A stretch of 53,327 bases of DNA from an uncultured Bacteroidales bacterium (lineage in GTDB: Bacteria; Bacteroidota; Bacteroidia; Bacteroidales; Bacteroidaceae). This document shows, one piece after another, positions 53,318 to 53,327 of this stretch. Within the stretch, counting starts at the first letter, position 1; every line of letters begins with the position of its first letter. Below the pieces are notes generated by a model. The model ran no database searches. It saw nothing but the letters and a program-made list of their open reading frames with translations, and was not told where the DNA came from. The translations under genes were made by a program, and so were the position numbers. The DNA lies in assembly GCA_902779315.1 (NCBI GenBank), contig CACZBC010000026.1:1-53327 (forward strand), given 5' to 3'.

Positions 53318-53327
53318 GCCTTTGCCT

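Overview
The window is a stretch of a Bacteroidales genome, most likely Prevotella or a close relative. Four things point there: TAnnTTTG (-7 type) promoters before most transcription units and almost no Shine-Dalgarno sequences; many lipoprotein or signal-peptide proteins whose mature end begins with Gln; C-terminal sorting-like tails of the form YNLAGQRL..KGINIV.GKK; and Bacteroidetes-specific families such as an animal-type glutaminyl cyclase and a radical SAM/lipoprotein pair.

Layout. 0.3-4.9 kb (minus): an operon of an Lrp regulator, a C26-M19 peptidase fusion, glutaminyl cyclase, SufE and a tRNA dihydrouridine synthase. 5.3-7.4 kb: xerD diverging from aroQ and an O-methyltransferase. 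7.4-8.7 kb (minus): radical SAM enzyme and small lipoprotein. 9-10.4 kb (minus): Hsp20 and a membrane acyltransferase. 10.6-14.9 kb (plus): secreted GH36 alpha-galactosidase and GH43 enzyme. 15.6-19.9 kb (minus): xylose operon (transporter, xylulokinase, xylose isomerase). 20.3-20.4 kb: two identical tRNA-Asn genes. 20.5-25.1 kb (plus): PfkB kinase, S41 protease, DUF4886 protein, SecB-like protein. 25.2-29.7 kb (minus): secreted LRR protein, alpha/beta hydrolase and a small W..EW-tailed peptide; this block is bounded by perfect 23-bp inverted repeats. 30.2-37 kb (plus): der, DUF4878 lipoprotein, M16 protease with a damaged 3' end, MlaE/MlaF-type transporter, lptB. 37-44 kb (plus): AP-superfamily hydrolase, tig-clpP-clpX, recQ. 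44.3-46.7 kb: secreted adhesin-like protein followed by a second W..EW peptide. 47.3-47.9 kb: MntA/HepT toxin-antitoxin pair. 48-53.3 kb: kbl and tdh (threonine to glycine) beside lpdA and gcvPB (glycine cleavage).

The most unusual layer is non-coding. A family of 22-bp tandem repeats (core CTAGTGTGACGTTTGC) occupies at least eight intergenic regions, with a ninth diverged copy, mostly just downstream of genes. It has recurrent end motifs, variable copy number and either orientation, and is not a CRISPR. Other leads are the 23-bp inverted repeats around the 25-30 kb block, two small peptides with a shared tail beside secreted proteins, the uncharacterised radical SAM/lipoprotein pair, a heptamer repeat in a lipoprotein signal sequence, and a MITE-like inverted-repeat element next to the toxin-antitoxin pair.

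All functional calls come from reading motifs by eye; no database search was run.
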